Shown: piece by piece, positions 16,736 to 25,729 of the stretch
Position numbering within the stretch: the stretch's first letter is position 1
How the letters are laid out: every line of letters begins with the position of its first letter
NCBI GenBank assembly: GCA_965222655.1
Contig: CBDCUP010000022.1
Location: 186,001 to 250,000 of the forward strand
Length of the DNA: 64,000 bases
Source of the DNA: CAUZIZ01 sp965222655
Lineage (GTDB): Bacteria; Acidobacteriota; UBA6911; RPQK01; JAJDTT01
Direction: 5' to 3'
The notes under the pieces: generated by a model
Database searches by the model: none
What the model was told of the DNA's origin: nothing
Seen by the model: only the letters and a program-made list of their open reading frames with translations
Position numbers and translations under genes: made by a program

Positions 16736-17938
16736 ATGGCCAGAGCCTTTTCACTCTTGGGCCTTACCCTGCTTCTTACTTCGGTTTCTCTAGCCGCCGA
16801 GAACGGCGAAAAAACCCTGACCATTGCCGAGGGCGAGAAACTCAGCAGCGATCTCTTCTTCGCGGGTGAACGTGTCCACGTCAAGGGACAGATCCTGGGA
16901 GACCTCTTCTTCTTGGGAAAATCAGTTCGAGTGGATGGCGCCGTCTCCGGAGACCTGGTTGTGGGTCTACAGGACCTGATGCTCAGGGGCGACATTCAGG
17001 GCGACATTTGGGCGGCCGGCCAATACCTTCGACTCGCTGGACACACCAGGGGTGATCTTCGTTGCGCCGGGCAGCGTCTCGAGATCCAGGGAGAGGTCGA
17101 TGGAAATACGCTCTTCCTGGGCCAGGAGTTTCATCTCGCCGGCGACGGCATGGTGGGAAAGAATCTAGGGCTAGCGGTACAGGAGGGGCTCTTGTCGGGG
17201 AAGATTGCCGGCAATCTGATAGGGGCAGCCGACAAGCTGATAATCTCCGGGGAAGTCATGGGCAACGTCGACGTCACGGTGCGCAAGATCACGCTGGAGG
17301 AAACGGCCGTTATCCACGGCTTCTTGCACTACAAGAGCGAGGAGGAAGCTGTCCTTGCTCCCGGCGCCAAAGTAGGGGGTGGAGTTCAGCGAACACAACC
17401 TGAGCAGGAAGACCTGACCCCCCAACTCACGGCCGAACGCTGGGAGGAGGCCAAGGAAGGGCTCCTGTCGTTCGGACGAGTCGTCAGCTGGCTCTTGATG
17501 TTGGGCTTCCTCGCCGTCGGAATCCTCTGGCTCTTGATGTTCCCCCGGCAATCGACCGAAGCCGCCGACACCTTTAACACTCGGCCTCTTGCCTGCCTGG
17601 GGCTCGGCTTCGCGCTTCTGGTAGCTACCCCAGTAGCTGCTCTCCTGCTTTTCCTGACCCTGATCGGTCTTCCTGCAGGATCCCTGCTGCTAGGTGGCTA
17701 CGTCATTCTCCTGTACCTCTGCCCGATTCCAGTCGCTCTCTGGCTCGGCAAAAGACTCCTGAGATTGCTGCGATTCTCAGAGCACCCCCATCTCATTCTT
17801 GCCTTCGTCATCGGCGCCATTCTTCTCAGACTGCTCTTCCTGGTCCCCTGGATAGGATTCTTGACCGGCTTCCTGACCACAGTCGTGGGCCTGGGGTGCG
17901 TCTTGTTGGCGGGAACAGCACGCTGGCGGGCGGCGTAA
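16736..17938 (+). CDS. Polymer-forming (bactofilin-like) membrane protein
   Basis: The 400-residue protein has a signal peptide (residues 1-20, ending SLAAE) and then about 200 residues of short beta repeats of bactofilin/right-handed beta-helix type, with recurring V/I-x-G-x-I/V-x-G-D units such as VHVKGQILGDLFFLGKSV and VDGAVSGDLVVG. The C-terminal half has about four transmembrane helices (from WLLMLGFLAVGILWLLMF onwards). This layout is common in uncharacterised bacterial membrane proteins and suggests a surface scaffold rather than an enzyme. The frame is open upstream to 16460, but the ATG at 16736 starts the signal peptide. Confidence 0.75.
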   Translation: MARAFSLLGLTLLLTSVSLAAENGEKTLTIAEGEKLSSDLFFAGERVHVKGQILGDLFFLGKSVRVDGAVSGDLVVGLQDLMLRGDIQGDIWAAGQYLRLAGHTRGDLRCAGQRLEIQGEVDGNTLFLGQEFHLAGDGMVGKNLGLAVQEGLLSGKIAGNLIGAADKLIISGEVMGNVDVTVRKITLEETAVIHGFLHYKSEEEAVLAPGAKVGGGVQRTQPEQEDLTPQLTAERWEEAKEGLLSFGRVVSWLLMLGFLAVGILWLLMFPRQSTEAADTFNTRPLACLGLGFALLVATPVAALLLFLTLIGLPAGSLLLGGYVILLYLCPIPVALWLGKRLLRLLRFSEHPHLILAFVIGAILLRLLFLVPWIGFLTGFLTTVVGLGCVLLAGTARWRAA

Positions 17939-17955
17939 GTAAGAGGCGTAAGTAA

Positions 17956-18142
17956 GAGGTCGCACGTCTGTCGAAGAGGTCGCACGTCTGAACGTCTGAA
18001 CGTCGCACGTCTCTTAGCCGGCACCAGCCAGCTCTGAACCGACAGCAGCGGTTACCTGAGAGCTAGAAGGCGCATCACCGGTGAGCGACGACCTGGGACG
18101 TGCGACGTTCAGACGTGCGACCTCTTTTCCCCGTGCGACCTC
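17956..18142. repeat. Palindromic repeat, GAGGTCGCACGTC family, copy 2
   Basis: The arms GAGGTCGCACGTC are duplicated on the left (17956 and 17975) and the complement GTGCGACCTC is duplicated on the right (ends near 18124 and 18142), enclosing a core in the same orientation as copy 1. The right arm touches the stop codon of the dehydrogenase gene on the minus strand, and the left arm follows the stop codon of the plus-strand gene after an AGTAAGAGGCGTA stutter. Confidence 0.75.
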
Positions 18143-19195
18143 TTAGTATTGTTTGTCCAGATCGACCAGGTTGGCCGGAGTCTTTCCTGCAGCCAGCATG
18201 TCGACGTTCTGCAGGGCATCCTTCATGTAATCCTCCTCCATCGTCGTGGTGAAGCAGGAACGATCGCCGGTTGCGATGACGTTTTCCAGTCTGTGAACAC
18301 CCAGTCTCGAGGGGACTGGACAGAAGTATCCGATCGTCAGGAATTCCTCGGTGAAGGGTCTGCAATCGTAAAACCACCAGACGTCACTGGCAAAGCCTGC
18401 GATCCCACCTTCGGTCAGGGCCTGGTAGATGGCCTTTTCCTGCACCAGATCCCCTCGCGCAACGTTGATCAGGAAGGCCGATCTCTTCATCGCCTTCAGT
18501 TCCGCCTCACCAATCATCTTGTAGGTCTCGTGGGTGAGAGGTGTCGTCAGTAGAACAAAGTCAGCCTCGGAAATCACCTGATGTAGATCCCCGGGTCCGC
18601 CAAGAAAATCGAGTCCGAGATCTTCGACCAACTCCGGTGCGGGGTTCCTCTTGATCGCGGTGACCCTGGCCCCAAAGGCTCGGACCCGCCTGGCGACTTC
18701 CTGACCGATCGATCCCAGACCGACAATGGCTACGGTGCTCCCCTTGATCGTCACGCTGCGCGTCGACTCTGTCGAGGGGTACCATTTCCCATCAGAGAGG
18801 GCGCGGTCCGCCTGAACCATTCGCTTGGCCAGGACCAGCAGGAACGTGACCGCTTGCTCAGCCACCAGGACGCTGTTGCCATGGATATTGCCCATCAGGA
18901 TTCCGCGAGCCTTGAGCATCTTGAGGGAAAAGCCCAAATATGCCTGATCCAAATCGGGTTCCAGCGGATTACCGGCAATCGCTCCGGCATGGGTAACCTG
19001 AACCATTCTCAGGTTTCTGGCGCCGGCTATCATGAGGGCGGGAACGTAGCCTCCGACGATCACATCCGCATCTCGAGCCACCTCGGCGAGATCGTCGGGC
19101 TCCGGTCCCCGGGGTACGAGAATCCGACACTTGGAGGAGATGTAGGATTCGTAGAGACGCACTTTCTCAGCAGCGGCGGGCCAGGTAAGCGCCAC
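18143..19195 (-). CDS. D-2-hydroxyacid dehydrogenase
   Basis: This cytoplasmic NAD(P)-dependent dehydrogenase has the Rossmann motif VAIVGLGSIGQEVARRVRAFG, followed by LLTTPLTHETYKMIGEAELKAMKRSAFLINVARGDLVQ, which is the standard lower signature of the family. The family's catalytic histidine normally falls near the end (GVHRLENVIATGD region is shifted; here FFCPVPSRLGVHRLENV). The frame is open to 19291, but the first 32 residues do not resemble the family and the GTG at 19195 (VALTWPAAAEK) is a better start. Substrate unknown; it may be a phosphonate, lactate or glyoxylate-type reductase. Confidence 0.8.
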   Translation of the reverse strand: MALTWPAAAEKVRLYESYISSKCRILVPRGPEPDDLAEVARDADVIVGGYVPALMIAGARNLRMVQVTHAGAIAGNPLEPDLDQAYLGFSLKMLKARGILMGNIHGNSVLVAEQAVTFLLVLAKRMVQADRALSDGKWYPSTESTRSVTIKGSTVAIVGLGSIGQEVARRVRAFGARVTAIKRNPAPELVEDLGLDFLGGPGDLHQVISEADFVLLTTPLTHETYKMIGEAELKAMKRSAFLINVARGDLVQEKAIYQALTEGGIAGFASDVWWFYDCRPFTEEFLTIGYFCPVPSRLGVHRLENVIATGDRSCFTTTMEEDYMKDALQNVDMLAAGKTPANLVDLDKQY

Positions 19196-19444
19196 TTTAA
19201 GTAGGCACTTCGTGCCGACGGCCAAGGCCGTAAAAGGCTGTTTCGGGACACCCCGGCTGTGACGAAAGGGCGGTCTCAGAGAACAGCTCACTTGATTGAA
19301 ATTCCGAGACTGTTAAGAGGTTCAGACATAGTGACTCCATTCCTTTCTTGGAAGACTTCCGGTTAGATCGGCTCAGATTGTAGCCCAGACCAGTAATGCA
19401 CCGCACGTCTCAGACGTTGTTGTATCATCAGGAAGGAGAAAACC

Positions 19445-20857
19445 ATGCAGCGAAGACAAGGATGGACGTTGATGGGCTTAGCTGGCCTGATGCTCCTGAT
19501 AGCGATACTGGTGTCGCCTCTCACGAATCCGCCCGCCTCCGGAGCGGAGACCGAGGGGAACTGGCCTCGCTGGCGCGGCCCCCAGGACAACGGGGTGGCC
19601 TCGAGTGACGCCCCTCTCCAGTGGGACACAACCAAGAACGTAAAGTGGAAGAAGGCCCTTCCCGGAAAAGGCCACTCCACACCGATTGTCTGGGGCGACA
19701 AGATCTTCCTGACAACAGCCGTTCCCACCAAGGAGCTTGAACCCCCAGCAGAGCCTGCGGCGTCGGTGGAGCCTCCACCACCTCCCCCGAATCGGGGCAG
19801 CAAAGGACGGGGCCGAAAGAGACGTGGTCGGCGTCCCCAAATTCCGTTGGTGGAACACAGCTTCGAGCTGATCTGCCTGGACAAGAGCAGCGGCAAGACA
19901 CTGTGGCGGCAAACGGCAACAGTTGAGACGCCCCATGAGGGGTTTCACCACCGCTACGGCAGCTTCGCCTCCAACTCTCCGGTCACCGACGGCAGCCATG
20001 TTTTCGCCTTCTTCGGCTCTCGCGGCATGTACGCCTACGATCTCGCGGGCAACCTGGCCTGGAAGAAAGATCTAGGCGTCAAGCTCAAGATGCGGAATGC
20101 CTTTGGCGAGGGGACCGCGCCGGTCCTCCACCAGGACACCCTGGTGCTAAATGCAGACCATGAGGGTTCCTCATTCATCCTCGCCCTGGACAAGAGAACT
20201 GGCAACGAGCTGTGGCGCCAGAGCCGCGAGGAGCGGAGCACCTGGGCGCCTCCTCTGGTGGTGGAGTACAACGGTAGAGCCGAGGCAATCGTCACCGGGA
20301 CGACTCGGGTGCGCAGCTACGACCTGAGAAGCGGCGAATTGATTTGGGAATGCGGCGGTCTGGGCAGCAATCCGGTTCCGGCTCCCGTTCGCTATGGCGA
20401 CACGGTGATCGTGATGACGGGCCATCGCCAGCCCAACCTTCTCGCCATCAAGCTGGGTCGGAAAGGCGACCTTACGGATACAGACGCGATCGTGTGGACC
20501 AACCAGCGCGGTAATGGCTACACCTGCTCTCCCGTGCTCCATGGGGATCGGCTCTACATGCTGACCGATAGTGGCATGGTCAGCTGCTTGAATGCCAAGA
20601 CCGGGGAGCCTTACTACTCACAGCAGCGACTACCGAATCCATACCAGTTCAAGGCCTCTCCGGTTGCCGCCAAGGGCAAACTCTACCTGGCCAGCGAACA
20701 GGGAGACGTCATCGTCCTGAAGATGGGAGAGAAATACGAGGTACTCCGTATCAACTCGATGCCGGATCACTTCTTCATCTCTTCGCCGATCGTGGTGGAC
20801 AACGAGCTATTTCTGCGTAGCCAGGACACGCTGTACTGCATCGCGGAGACGGGTTAG
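19445..20857 (+). CDS. Secreted PQQ-type beta-propeller repeat protein
   Basis: The 470-residue product has an N-terminal signal (about residues 1-33) and then a beta-propeller of PQQ-like repeats. The first blade begins GNWPRWRGPQDNGV, a signature of the quinoprotein-like proteins of planctomycetes and acidobacteria, with further blades around GKTLWRQTATVETP, ELWRQSREERSTWAPP and ELIWECGGLGSNP. A proline/arginine-rich insert (PPPPPPNRGSKGRGRKRRGR) lies between the first two blades. It probably works in the periplasm; there is no haem motif, and whether it binds PQQ cannot be judged. Function unknown beyond the fold. Confidence 0.85.
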   Translation: MQRRQGWTLMGLAGLMLLIAILVSPLTNPPASGAETEGNWPRWRGPQDNGVASSDAPLQWDTTKNVKWKKALPGKGHSTPIVWGDKIFLTTAVPTKELEPPAEPAASVEPPPPPPNRGSKGRGRKRRGRRPQIPLVEHSFELICLDKSSGKTLWRQTATVETPHEGFHHRYGSFASNSPVTDGSHVFAFFGSRGMYAYDLAGNLAWKKDLGVKLKMRNAFGEGTAPVLHQDTLVLNADHEGSSFILALDKRTGNELWRQSREERSTWAPPLVVEYNGRAEAIVTGTTRVRSYDLRSGELIWECGGLGSNPVPAPVRYGDTVIVMTGHRQPNLLAIKLGRKGDLTDTDAIVWTNQRGNGYTCSPVLHGDRLYMLTDSGMVSCLNAKTGEPYYSQQRLPNPYQFKASPVAAKGKLYLASEQGDVIVLKMGEKYEVLRINSMPDHFFISSPIVVDNELFLRSQDTLYCIAETG

Positions 20858-20881
20858 GGGTGGAACGACAAGCTCATTGAA

Positions 20882-21197
20882 AGTACCCCATCAGGCAATG
20901 AGCTCGTGCACGACATTGCCGTGGACATCGGTCAGGCGGAAGTCGCGGCTATTGTGGCGGAAGGTGAGCTGCTCGTGATCCAGGCCCAACAGGTGGAGTA
21001 TGGTGGCGTGGAGATCGTGATGCGAGACGGGATCCTTGAGACCGTGCGTCGGTCGCGCCGTGCGTGATCCCCGGCTTGATGCCGCCGCCTGCCATCCACA
21101 TAGAGAAGCCGTAGTGGTGATGGCCGCGGCCTAGGGATTCCTCCTTACGCGCCTCCTCAAACGGCGTGCGACCGAACTCAGTGGCCCAGACGCTGCC
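20882..21197 (-). pseudogene. Fragment of a DUF1501-family gene
   Basis: This stretch matches the 3' end of the DUF1501 gene at 29099-30580 (sequence from 29090 to about 29419), starting at the same AGTACCCCATCAGGCAATGAG. The copy carries substitutions and small deletions (for example around 21039 and 21135) that break the frame. It is a remnant of a duplicated or recombined gene and has no start. The flanking sequence on the right turns directly into a fragment of the GCCCGGATTTC-type repeat. Confidence 0.8.
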
Positions 21198-21214
21198 CCT
21201 TCGTCACAGTCCCA

Positions 21215-21275
21215 CCCTTCAGGCCGACCGAGCGAAACGCAGCCAGGGCAGATGATGGCGCCGCCGCAGTAGAAA
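21215..21275. repeat. Fragment of the GCCCGGATTTC palindromic repeat family
   Basis: The segment AGGCCGACCGAGCGAAACGC followed by AGCCAGGGCAGATGATGGCG matches the interior of the copy at 60316-60492 (AGGCCGACGGAGCGAAACAC...), without the outer arms. It lies just after the DUF1501 remnant. Confidence 0.6.
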
Positions 21276-21746
21276 ACTTCTGATTAATCCAGCTAGCAGG
21301 ATTGATAGATTCCTGTAAGCTGCGACAGAATTGTGTCGCTCGTTGTTACTTTCTTGACGCTTTTCCAGGGACCACTACGCCTTCCCCTTTTTTCTCGCTA
21401 ACCGATCCTGGATCAGTTTCCAACCGGCTTTGGGATCCGCTATCAGGCCTCCCAAGGGGACTGTCTCTAAACCACTCTGGCACGATTAGTGCCAAGGCTG
21501 GATTCAACCACCATGCAAAGGCAAAAGCTCCAAAAGGAAATCAGAAGGAGTGTACCGTTCTTTCTGTAATTTCCCGTTAAGAGGGAATTTCTCGGGATAC
21601 CGAGGATTGGGTTGACGAGGAACCTGGCGCGGCTCAGGCGGAAGGAGGCTGTAGGCCGAGTGCAGCCTGAGCCGTGCGGCGCTGCGCGCCGGGCCCCCCC
21701 GGAAGGGGGCCAAAGGCCGTCAGCCGAAGGGTTGAGCCGTCAGAGG
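21276..21746. other. Non-coding stretch with strong GC-rich hairpins before IS256
   Basis: No gene is recognised in this 470-bp gap. From 21600 to 21745 it is very GC-rich and highly foldable: CGGCTCAGGC at 21630-21639 pairs perfectly with GCCTGAGCCG at 21665-21674, and a GGCCCCC/GGGGGCC stem with a short loop follows at about 21693. The block ends directly at the left terminal repeat of the IS256 element. Confidence 0.5.
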
Positions 21747-21796
21747 TCTGGGACAAGATTCTCTAAATCATTCATCCAAAATGAAAGGAGAATCCA

Positions 21797-22981
21797 ATGG
21801 CCCCAGACCTGGAAGACAGAGTACCACGAGAGATCCTAGAGGCGTTGATCCAAGAAGGAACGGAGGCCTTTCGCAAGGTGTTGGAGAAGCTCTTGAACTT
21901 GGCCATGGGATTGGAACGGTCGGAGTTTCTGGGAGCCGAGCCCTACGAGAGAACGAGCCAGCGACGGGGCCACGCCAACGGTTACAAGGACAAGAAGATC
22001 GCCACGCGTGTGGGAGAGCTCCGACTGAAGATCCCTCAGGTGCGAGGGCTGTCGTTCTACCCTCAATCGCTGGAGAAGGGCTGCCGCTCGGAAAAGGCGC
22101 TGAAGTTGGCCATTGCCGAGATGTATGTCATGGGCGTCTCCACGCGCAAGGTCACGGAAATCACCGAGCAGCTGTGTGGCACGGAGATCTCCGCCAGCCA
22201 GGTCTCACGGGTCGCCTCCCTGCTGGATGAGGAGCTGGAGAAGTTCCGTAGCCGGCCGCTGAGCGGTGAGTATCCCTTCGTCTACCTGGACGCCCATTAC
22301 GAGAAAGTCCGTGTCGATGGACGAGTTCAGGACCTGGCCATCCTCAAGGCAGTCGGTGTGCAGGCTTCCGGTCACCGTGAGGTCTTGGGTCTGAGCGCCC
22401 GGCTGAGCGAGGCGGAGGTCCACTGGAGAGCGTTTTTTGAGGATCTGGCCGGGCGGGGACTCAAGGGAATGGAGCTCGTCGTCAGTGACGACCACGCGGG
22501 ACTGAAGGCCGCTCGACGAGCGGTGTTTCCCGCGGTTCCCTGGCAGCGCTGCCAGTTTCATCTGAGCCAGAATGCTCAGCGCTTTGCCCGTCGGCTCCAA
22601 GAGCGGGGCCAGATCGGCCAAGCGATGCGGGACATCTTCAACAGCCCCACCCTCGAGGATGCCGAAGCCATGCTCAAACGCAAGATCAAGGCGTTCACCG
22701 AAACCAACCAGGCACTGGCCCAGTGGATGGAAGACAACGTGCGCGAGGGGTTGACGGTCTACGCCTTCCCCCGCAGTCTGCACAAGAAGATCCGGACGAT
22801 TAACGGCGTGGAGAATCTCAACAAACAGATCCGGCGCCGCACTCGAGTGGTGGGAATCTTCCCCCATATCGACTCGGCGTTGCGACTGATCTCAGCCGTG
22901 CTGGCGGAGATTCACGACGAGTGGCTCACGGGCCGCTGCTATCTGAACCTGGAGAGCTGGCAAGAAGAGGAGGCATCCTAG
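21797..22981 (+). CDS. IS256 family transposase (copy 1)
   Basis: The 394-residue DDE transposase has the family layout: N-terminal helical region ending ERTSQRRGHANGYKDKK, then the catalytic aspartates in YLDAHYEKVRVDG and VVSDDHAGLKAARR, the CQFHLSQNAQ motif, and the catalytic glutamate in INGVENLNKQIRRRTRVVG. It has a good ribosome-binding site (AAAGGAGA) before ATG 21797. It appears intact. It is not a close copy of the transposase at 23491. Confidence 0.92.
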   Translation: MAPDLEDRVPREILEALIQEGTEAFRKVLEKLLNLAMGLERSEFLGAEPYERTSQRRGHANGYKDKKIATRVGELRLKIPQVRGLSFYPQSLEKGCRSEKALKLAIAEMYVMGVSTRKVTEITEQLCGTEISASQVSRVASLLDEELEKFRSRPLSGEYPFVYLDAHYEKVRVDGRVQDLAILKAVGVQASGHREVLGLSARLSEAEVHWRAFFEDLAGRGLKGMELVVSDDHAGLKAARRAVFPAVPWQRCQFHLSQNAQRFARRLQERGQIGQAMRDIFNSPTLEDAEAMLKRKIKAFTETNQALAQWMEDNVREGLTVYAFPRSLHKKIRTINGVENLNKQIRRRTRVVGIFPHIDSALRLISAVLAEIHDEWLTGRCYLNLESWQEEEAS

Positions 22982-23175
22982 AAGAGCGTTTCCCTAAACC
23001 CGAGACCCTCAGATCAGCGAGGGTTCTCGGTAAGGGGCAGCCCGCGATCGTGGCTCTGAGGGCTTCTGACAGGGCCTCTTTTCTTGGAGAAGGAGGTGGG
23101 GGCGCTGAATCGCTCTCTGCGAGTAGTGCAAGCTGCTCCGGCCTCTCATTTTGATAGATCTGCTGGTTGCCTTAG

Positions 23176-23244
23176 AGAGATTCACAGCGAGCGGCTCACG
23201 GGCCACTGCTTTCTGCACCCGAGAGCCAAGAGAGGAGGATCCTG
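23176..23244 (+). pseudogene. Remnant of an IS256-type transposase 3' end
   Basis: The sequence GAGATTCACAGCGAGCGGCT and onwards aligns with the last 23 codons of the intact transposase at 21797 (EIHDEWLTGRCYL region), but with many substitutions and no upstream coding part. It reads about EIHSERLTGHCFL. It shows that a second, older IS256 copy or a rearranged end existed here. Confidence 0.7.
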
Positions 23245-23395
23245 TCCCACAACCGACCCTGAAATTACAGAAAAATTGTTGCGCTGCCAAATCAGAAGTC
23301 AGACGTCTGTCGGCAACGTCGCTCCTCTGACGCTTCTGGAGTGCCCTACTAAGCCCTTTCAGAAAGCAGTTCAGCGGAGAGGATCGGAGCTACCA

Positions 23396-24756
23396 TCAAA
23401 AGGTGTGTAAATAGCAGAGGCGGTGAGTATCCTTCCGGGTTGACCTAAACCCAGGGCCGGAAGGCCCATAAAGGAAGGAGTACACACCGCATGAAAGAGA
23501 AGAACATTGAGGGGACTGTGGAGTCAAGAGTCTGTTTCCAGGAGCTGGAAGATTGGGTGCGGGAGAAGGTCCAGTCTTGGGTCCAGGAGCTACTAGAGGA
23601 GGAGGTGACCGAGCTGCTGGGACGAGACAAGAGTGAGCGTCGAGGCAAAGTGGACCCAGCGTCGGGATACCGCAACGGCTATGGCAAGGCCAGACGACTG
23701 ACCCTCAGTAGCGGGACGATCACCGTGCGACGGCCTCGAGTCCGAGATCTAGAAGAGCGTTTTGAAAGCCGGGTACTGCCGCTGTTTGCCAAACGGACGC
23801 AGCAAGTCCGAGACCTGATTCCAGAGCTGTATTTGCAGGGCCTGGCTCAGGGCGATTTCGACTTGGCATTAAGAGGGCTTTTAGGGGAAGAAGCGGCCTT
23901 GTCGGCCAACACGGTGGCCCGACTGAAAGAGAAGTGGCAAGAAGAATGGGCCGTCTGGCAAAGTCGTCCCCTGGAGGAACTGGAAGTCGTTTATTTATGG
24001 GCGGATGGAATCTACGTCAAAGCGGGTCTGGAGAAGGAAAAGGCCGTCCTGCTGGTGGTCCTTGCGGCGCTCAGTGATGGCAGCAAGGTGGTGGTTTCGG
24101 TGACGAGCGGTTATCGGGAATCGACGGAAAGTTGGTCAGAGGTGTTACGCGACTTGAAGCGGCGGGGGATGAATGCTCCTCGTCTGGTCATCGCCGACGG
24201 CCCCCTCGGCATCTGGGGGGCCTTGTGCAACGTCTACCCCGAGGCGGAAGAGCAGCGTTGCTGGAATCACCGCATCGTCAATATCCTGGCCAAGGTGCCC
24301 AAACGCGAGCAGCCCACGGCCTTATTGATTCTGCGCCAGATCCCCTATGCTGAGAGCCGTCAGGAAGCGGAACGCCTCAAACGGGTTTTCCAGGAGTGGT
24401 GCCGAAGCAGAGGCTTGGCTCCGGCGGCCGATCTGTTGGACCAGGACTGGGATCGGATGGTGAGCTTTTACAACTACCCGAAGCAGCAGTGGCAACACCT
24501 GCGCACCACGAATCCAGTGGAGTCCCCGTTCGCCGGACTTCGGCTGCGAACCGATGCGGCCAAGCGCTTCAAGAAGGTGAACAACGCCCAGGCGGTGATC
24601 TGGAAGATGCTCTTGGTGGCCGAGAAACGATTCCGTCGTCTCAAAGCTCCAGAGCTCATGAGAGATGTCTATCAGGGAGCCAAGTATGTGAATGGAGTCC
24701 TGGTCAACCAGGAGTCGAAGGAGAAAGCCGCCTGAGTCTATTTACACACCTCTTGA
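23396..24756 (+). mobile_element. IS256-family insertion sequence, copy 2
   Basis: Terminal inverted repeats TCAAAAGGTGTGTAAATAG at 23396-23414 and CTATTTACACACCTCTTGA at 24738-24756 match at 18 of 19 positions and closely frame one transposase gene. No clear target duplication is seen outside the ends. About 1.36 kb, the normal size for the family. Confidence 0.85.
23491..24735 (+). CDS. IS256 family transposase (copy 2)
   Basis: The 414-residue DDE transposase has the IS256 signatures: ELLGRDKSERRGKVDPASGYRNGYGKARRLT, catalytic aspartates in LWADGIYVKAGL and VIADGPLGIWGAL, QRCWNHRIVNILAKVPK, and the catalytic glutamate in TTNPVESPFAGLRLRTD. The start is preceded by AAAGGAAGGAG. The gene is intact and lies between well-matched terminal repeats. 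Confidence 0.95.
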   Translation: MKEKNIEGTVESRVCFQELEDWVREKVQSWVQELLEEEVTELLGRDKSERRGKVDPASGYRNGYGKARRLTLSSGTITVRRPRVRDLEERFESRVLPLFAKRTQQVRDLIPELYLQGLAQGDFDLALRGLLGEEAALSANTVARLKEKWQEEWAVWQSRPLEELEVVYLWADGIYVKAGLEKEKAVLLVVLAALSDGSKVVVSVTSGYRESTESWSEVLRDLKRRGMNAPRLVIADGPLGIWGALCNVYPEAEEQRCWNHRIVNILAKVPKREQPTALLILRQIPYAESRQEAERLKRVFQEWCRSRGLAPAADLLDQDWDRMVSFYNYPKQQWQHLRTTNPVESPFAGLRLRTDAAKRFKKVNNAQAVIWKMLLVAEKRFRRLKAPELMRDVYQGAKYVNGVLVNQESKEKAA

Positions 24757-24873
24757 CATGAGCTCAGAGGATCGCTTCACAGCCTCTTCCTTTGCGGATT
24801 CTTCAACGAATCGAGGTCAGCGTAGCAAGGCTGGCACGGCCATTGCCTGTGGGAAGTTGATTTGTTGCTCTCT

Positions 24874-24952
24874 GGGTAGTGAATCACGCTACCTAGCAAA
24901 GAGATCGCACTGCCTAGCCGCCTAATGGGAGGTGGCAATGGTTTCCGATCTC
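24874..24952 (+). other. Candidate structured 5' leader
   Basis: Two stem-loops precede the gene at 24978: GGTAG...CTACC at about 24875-24892, and a long one from GAGATCG (24901) to CGATCTC (24952) with an inner stem GCCGCCT/AGGTGGC. An AGCAAAGAG segment sits between them. The arrangement somewhat recalls a GEMM riboswitch, but the conserved core (GACGCAAAGC) is absent. It could be a regulatory RNA element or simply the arms of a decayed repeat. Confidence 0.35.
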
Positions 24953-24977
24953 GGCCTAACTCTAAGGAGGATGAGAA

Positions 24978-25493
24978 ATGAAGAGGTTCCTCGCAGTTGC
25001 CCTTGTCATGGTCCCAGGGATTTTGCTGTTGCTAGCTCCTAACGGGCTCGCTCAGGGCTCTACCAACCACGTGATCGGCAGCGGAGAAGTGTCGCCGCTG
25101 CCGTTCTCCTTCAGAACTACAGTTTCGGCGCATGAGAAAGAGAACGGCGTGCCTTGGGGAGTGGTTATCGTCGACCTCGACTCGCCGGACCTAGGAAGAG
25201 TCGTGTATCACACACAGGTTACCTGTCTGGCCGTAGAGGGCAACGAAGCCACGGTTGGTGGACTGGTGACGAGTTCTACCGATCAGGTCGCGGTCCCGGT
25301 GGGTTCCTTCCACGTCACCCGCGTCAGCGATGCGGGGGGCGGTGCGACCGACATGTTGAACAACGAGTGCTTCAGTATGGGAGAAGATAGCGTTTGCTTA
25401 GATGCTTCTGTTGTTTCTGTCCCGACCAATTGTATATATGATTTCGTCAATGGTCTACTCCCCGTCGACATGGGAAATTTCCGAGTGTTCTGA
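24978..25493 (+). CDS. Small secreted protein of unknown function
   Basis: This 171-residue protein has a clear signal peptide (residues 1-28, ending GLAQG). The mature part is beta-rich, with GSGEVSPLPFSFRTTVSAHEKENGVPWGVVIVDL and further strands, and five cysteines in the C-terminal half (TCLAVEG, NNECFSM, DSVCLD, TNCIYD), suggesting disulfides. I do not recognise a family. It has a strong ribosome-binding site (AAGGAGGATG) and lies 364 bp before the riboswitch-led subtilase, on the same strand. It could be part of a shared exported function, but nothing in the sequence proves this. Confidence 0.7.
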   Translation: MKRFLAVALVMVPGILLLLAPNGLAQGSTNHVIGSGEVSPLPFSFRTTVSAHEKENGVPWGVVIVDLDSPDLGRVVYHTQVTCLAVEGNEATVGGLVTSSTDQVAVPVGSFHVTRVSDAGGGATDMLNNECFSMGEDSVCLDASVVSVPTNCIYDFVNGLLPVDMGNFRVF

Positions 25494-25729
25494 CAACCTA
25501 CCTGGGCGGTCAAAGCACCGACCTGAATTCCTGAGGTAGGCTGGAAGAGTTTACGGTCTGGCGTGTTCTGGGCGCCTGCCTTGGGATCCCCACGACATTT
25601 GATCTCTCCTCGGTTCCTTTTTTACAACTAAAGTCTTCACACTCCCGGCCGATAAGACCTGTTGAGGAATTGAGGAAGGAAATCCTTTCCATAAGTTTTC
25701 AATAGATTCTTAGTTAAGTCGTCCGTAGG

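Larger units (their letters stand above)
21747..23254 (+). mobile_element. IS256-family insertion sequence, copy 1, with disturbed right end
   Basis: The left end contains GGTCTGGGACAAGATTCTCT. A matching inverted end (complement of GATCCTGTCCCACAACC) is found only at about 23238-23254, 270 bp after the transposase stop, which is longer than expected for the family. Between them lie an extra 180 bp and a remnant of a second transposase 3' end. The element boundaries are therefore tentative. Confidence 0.55.
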
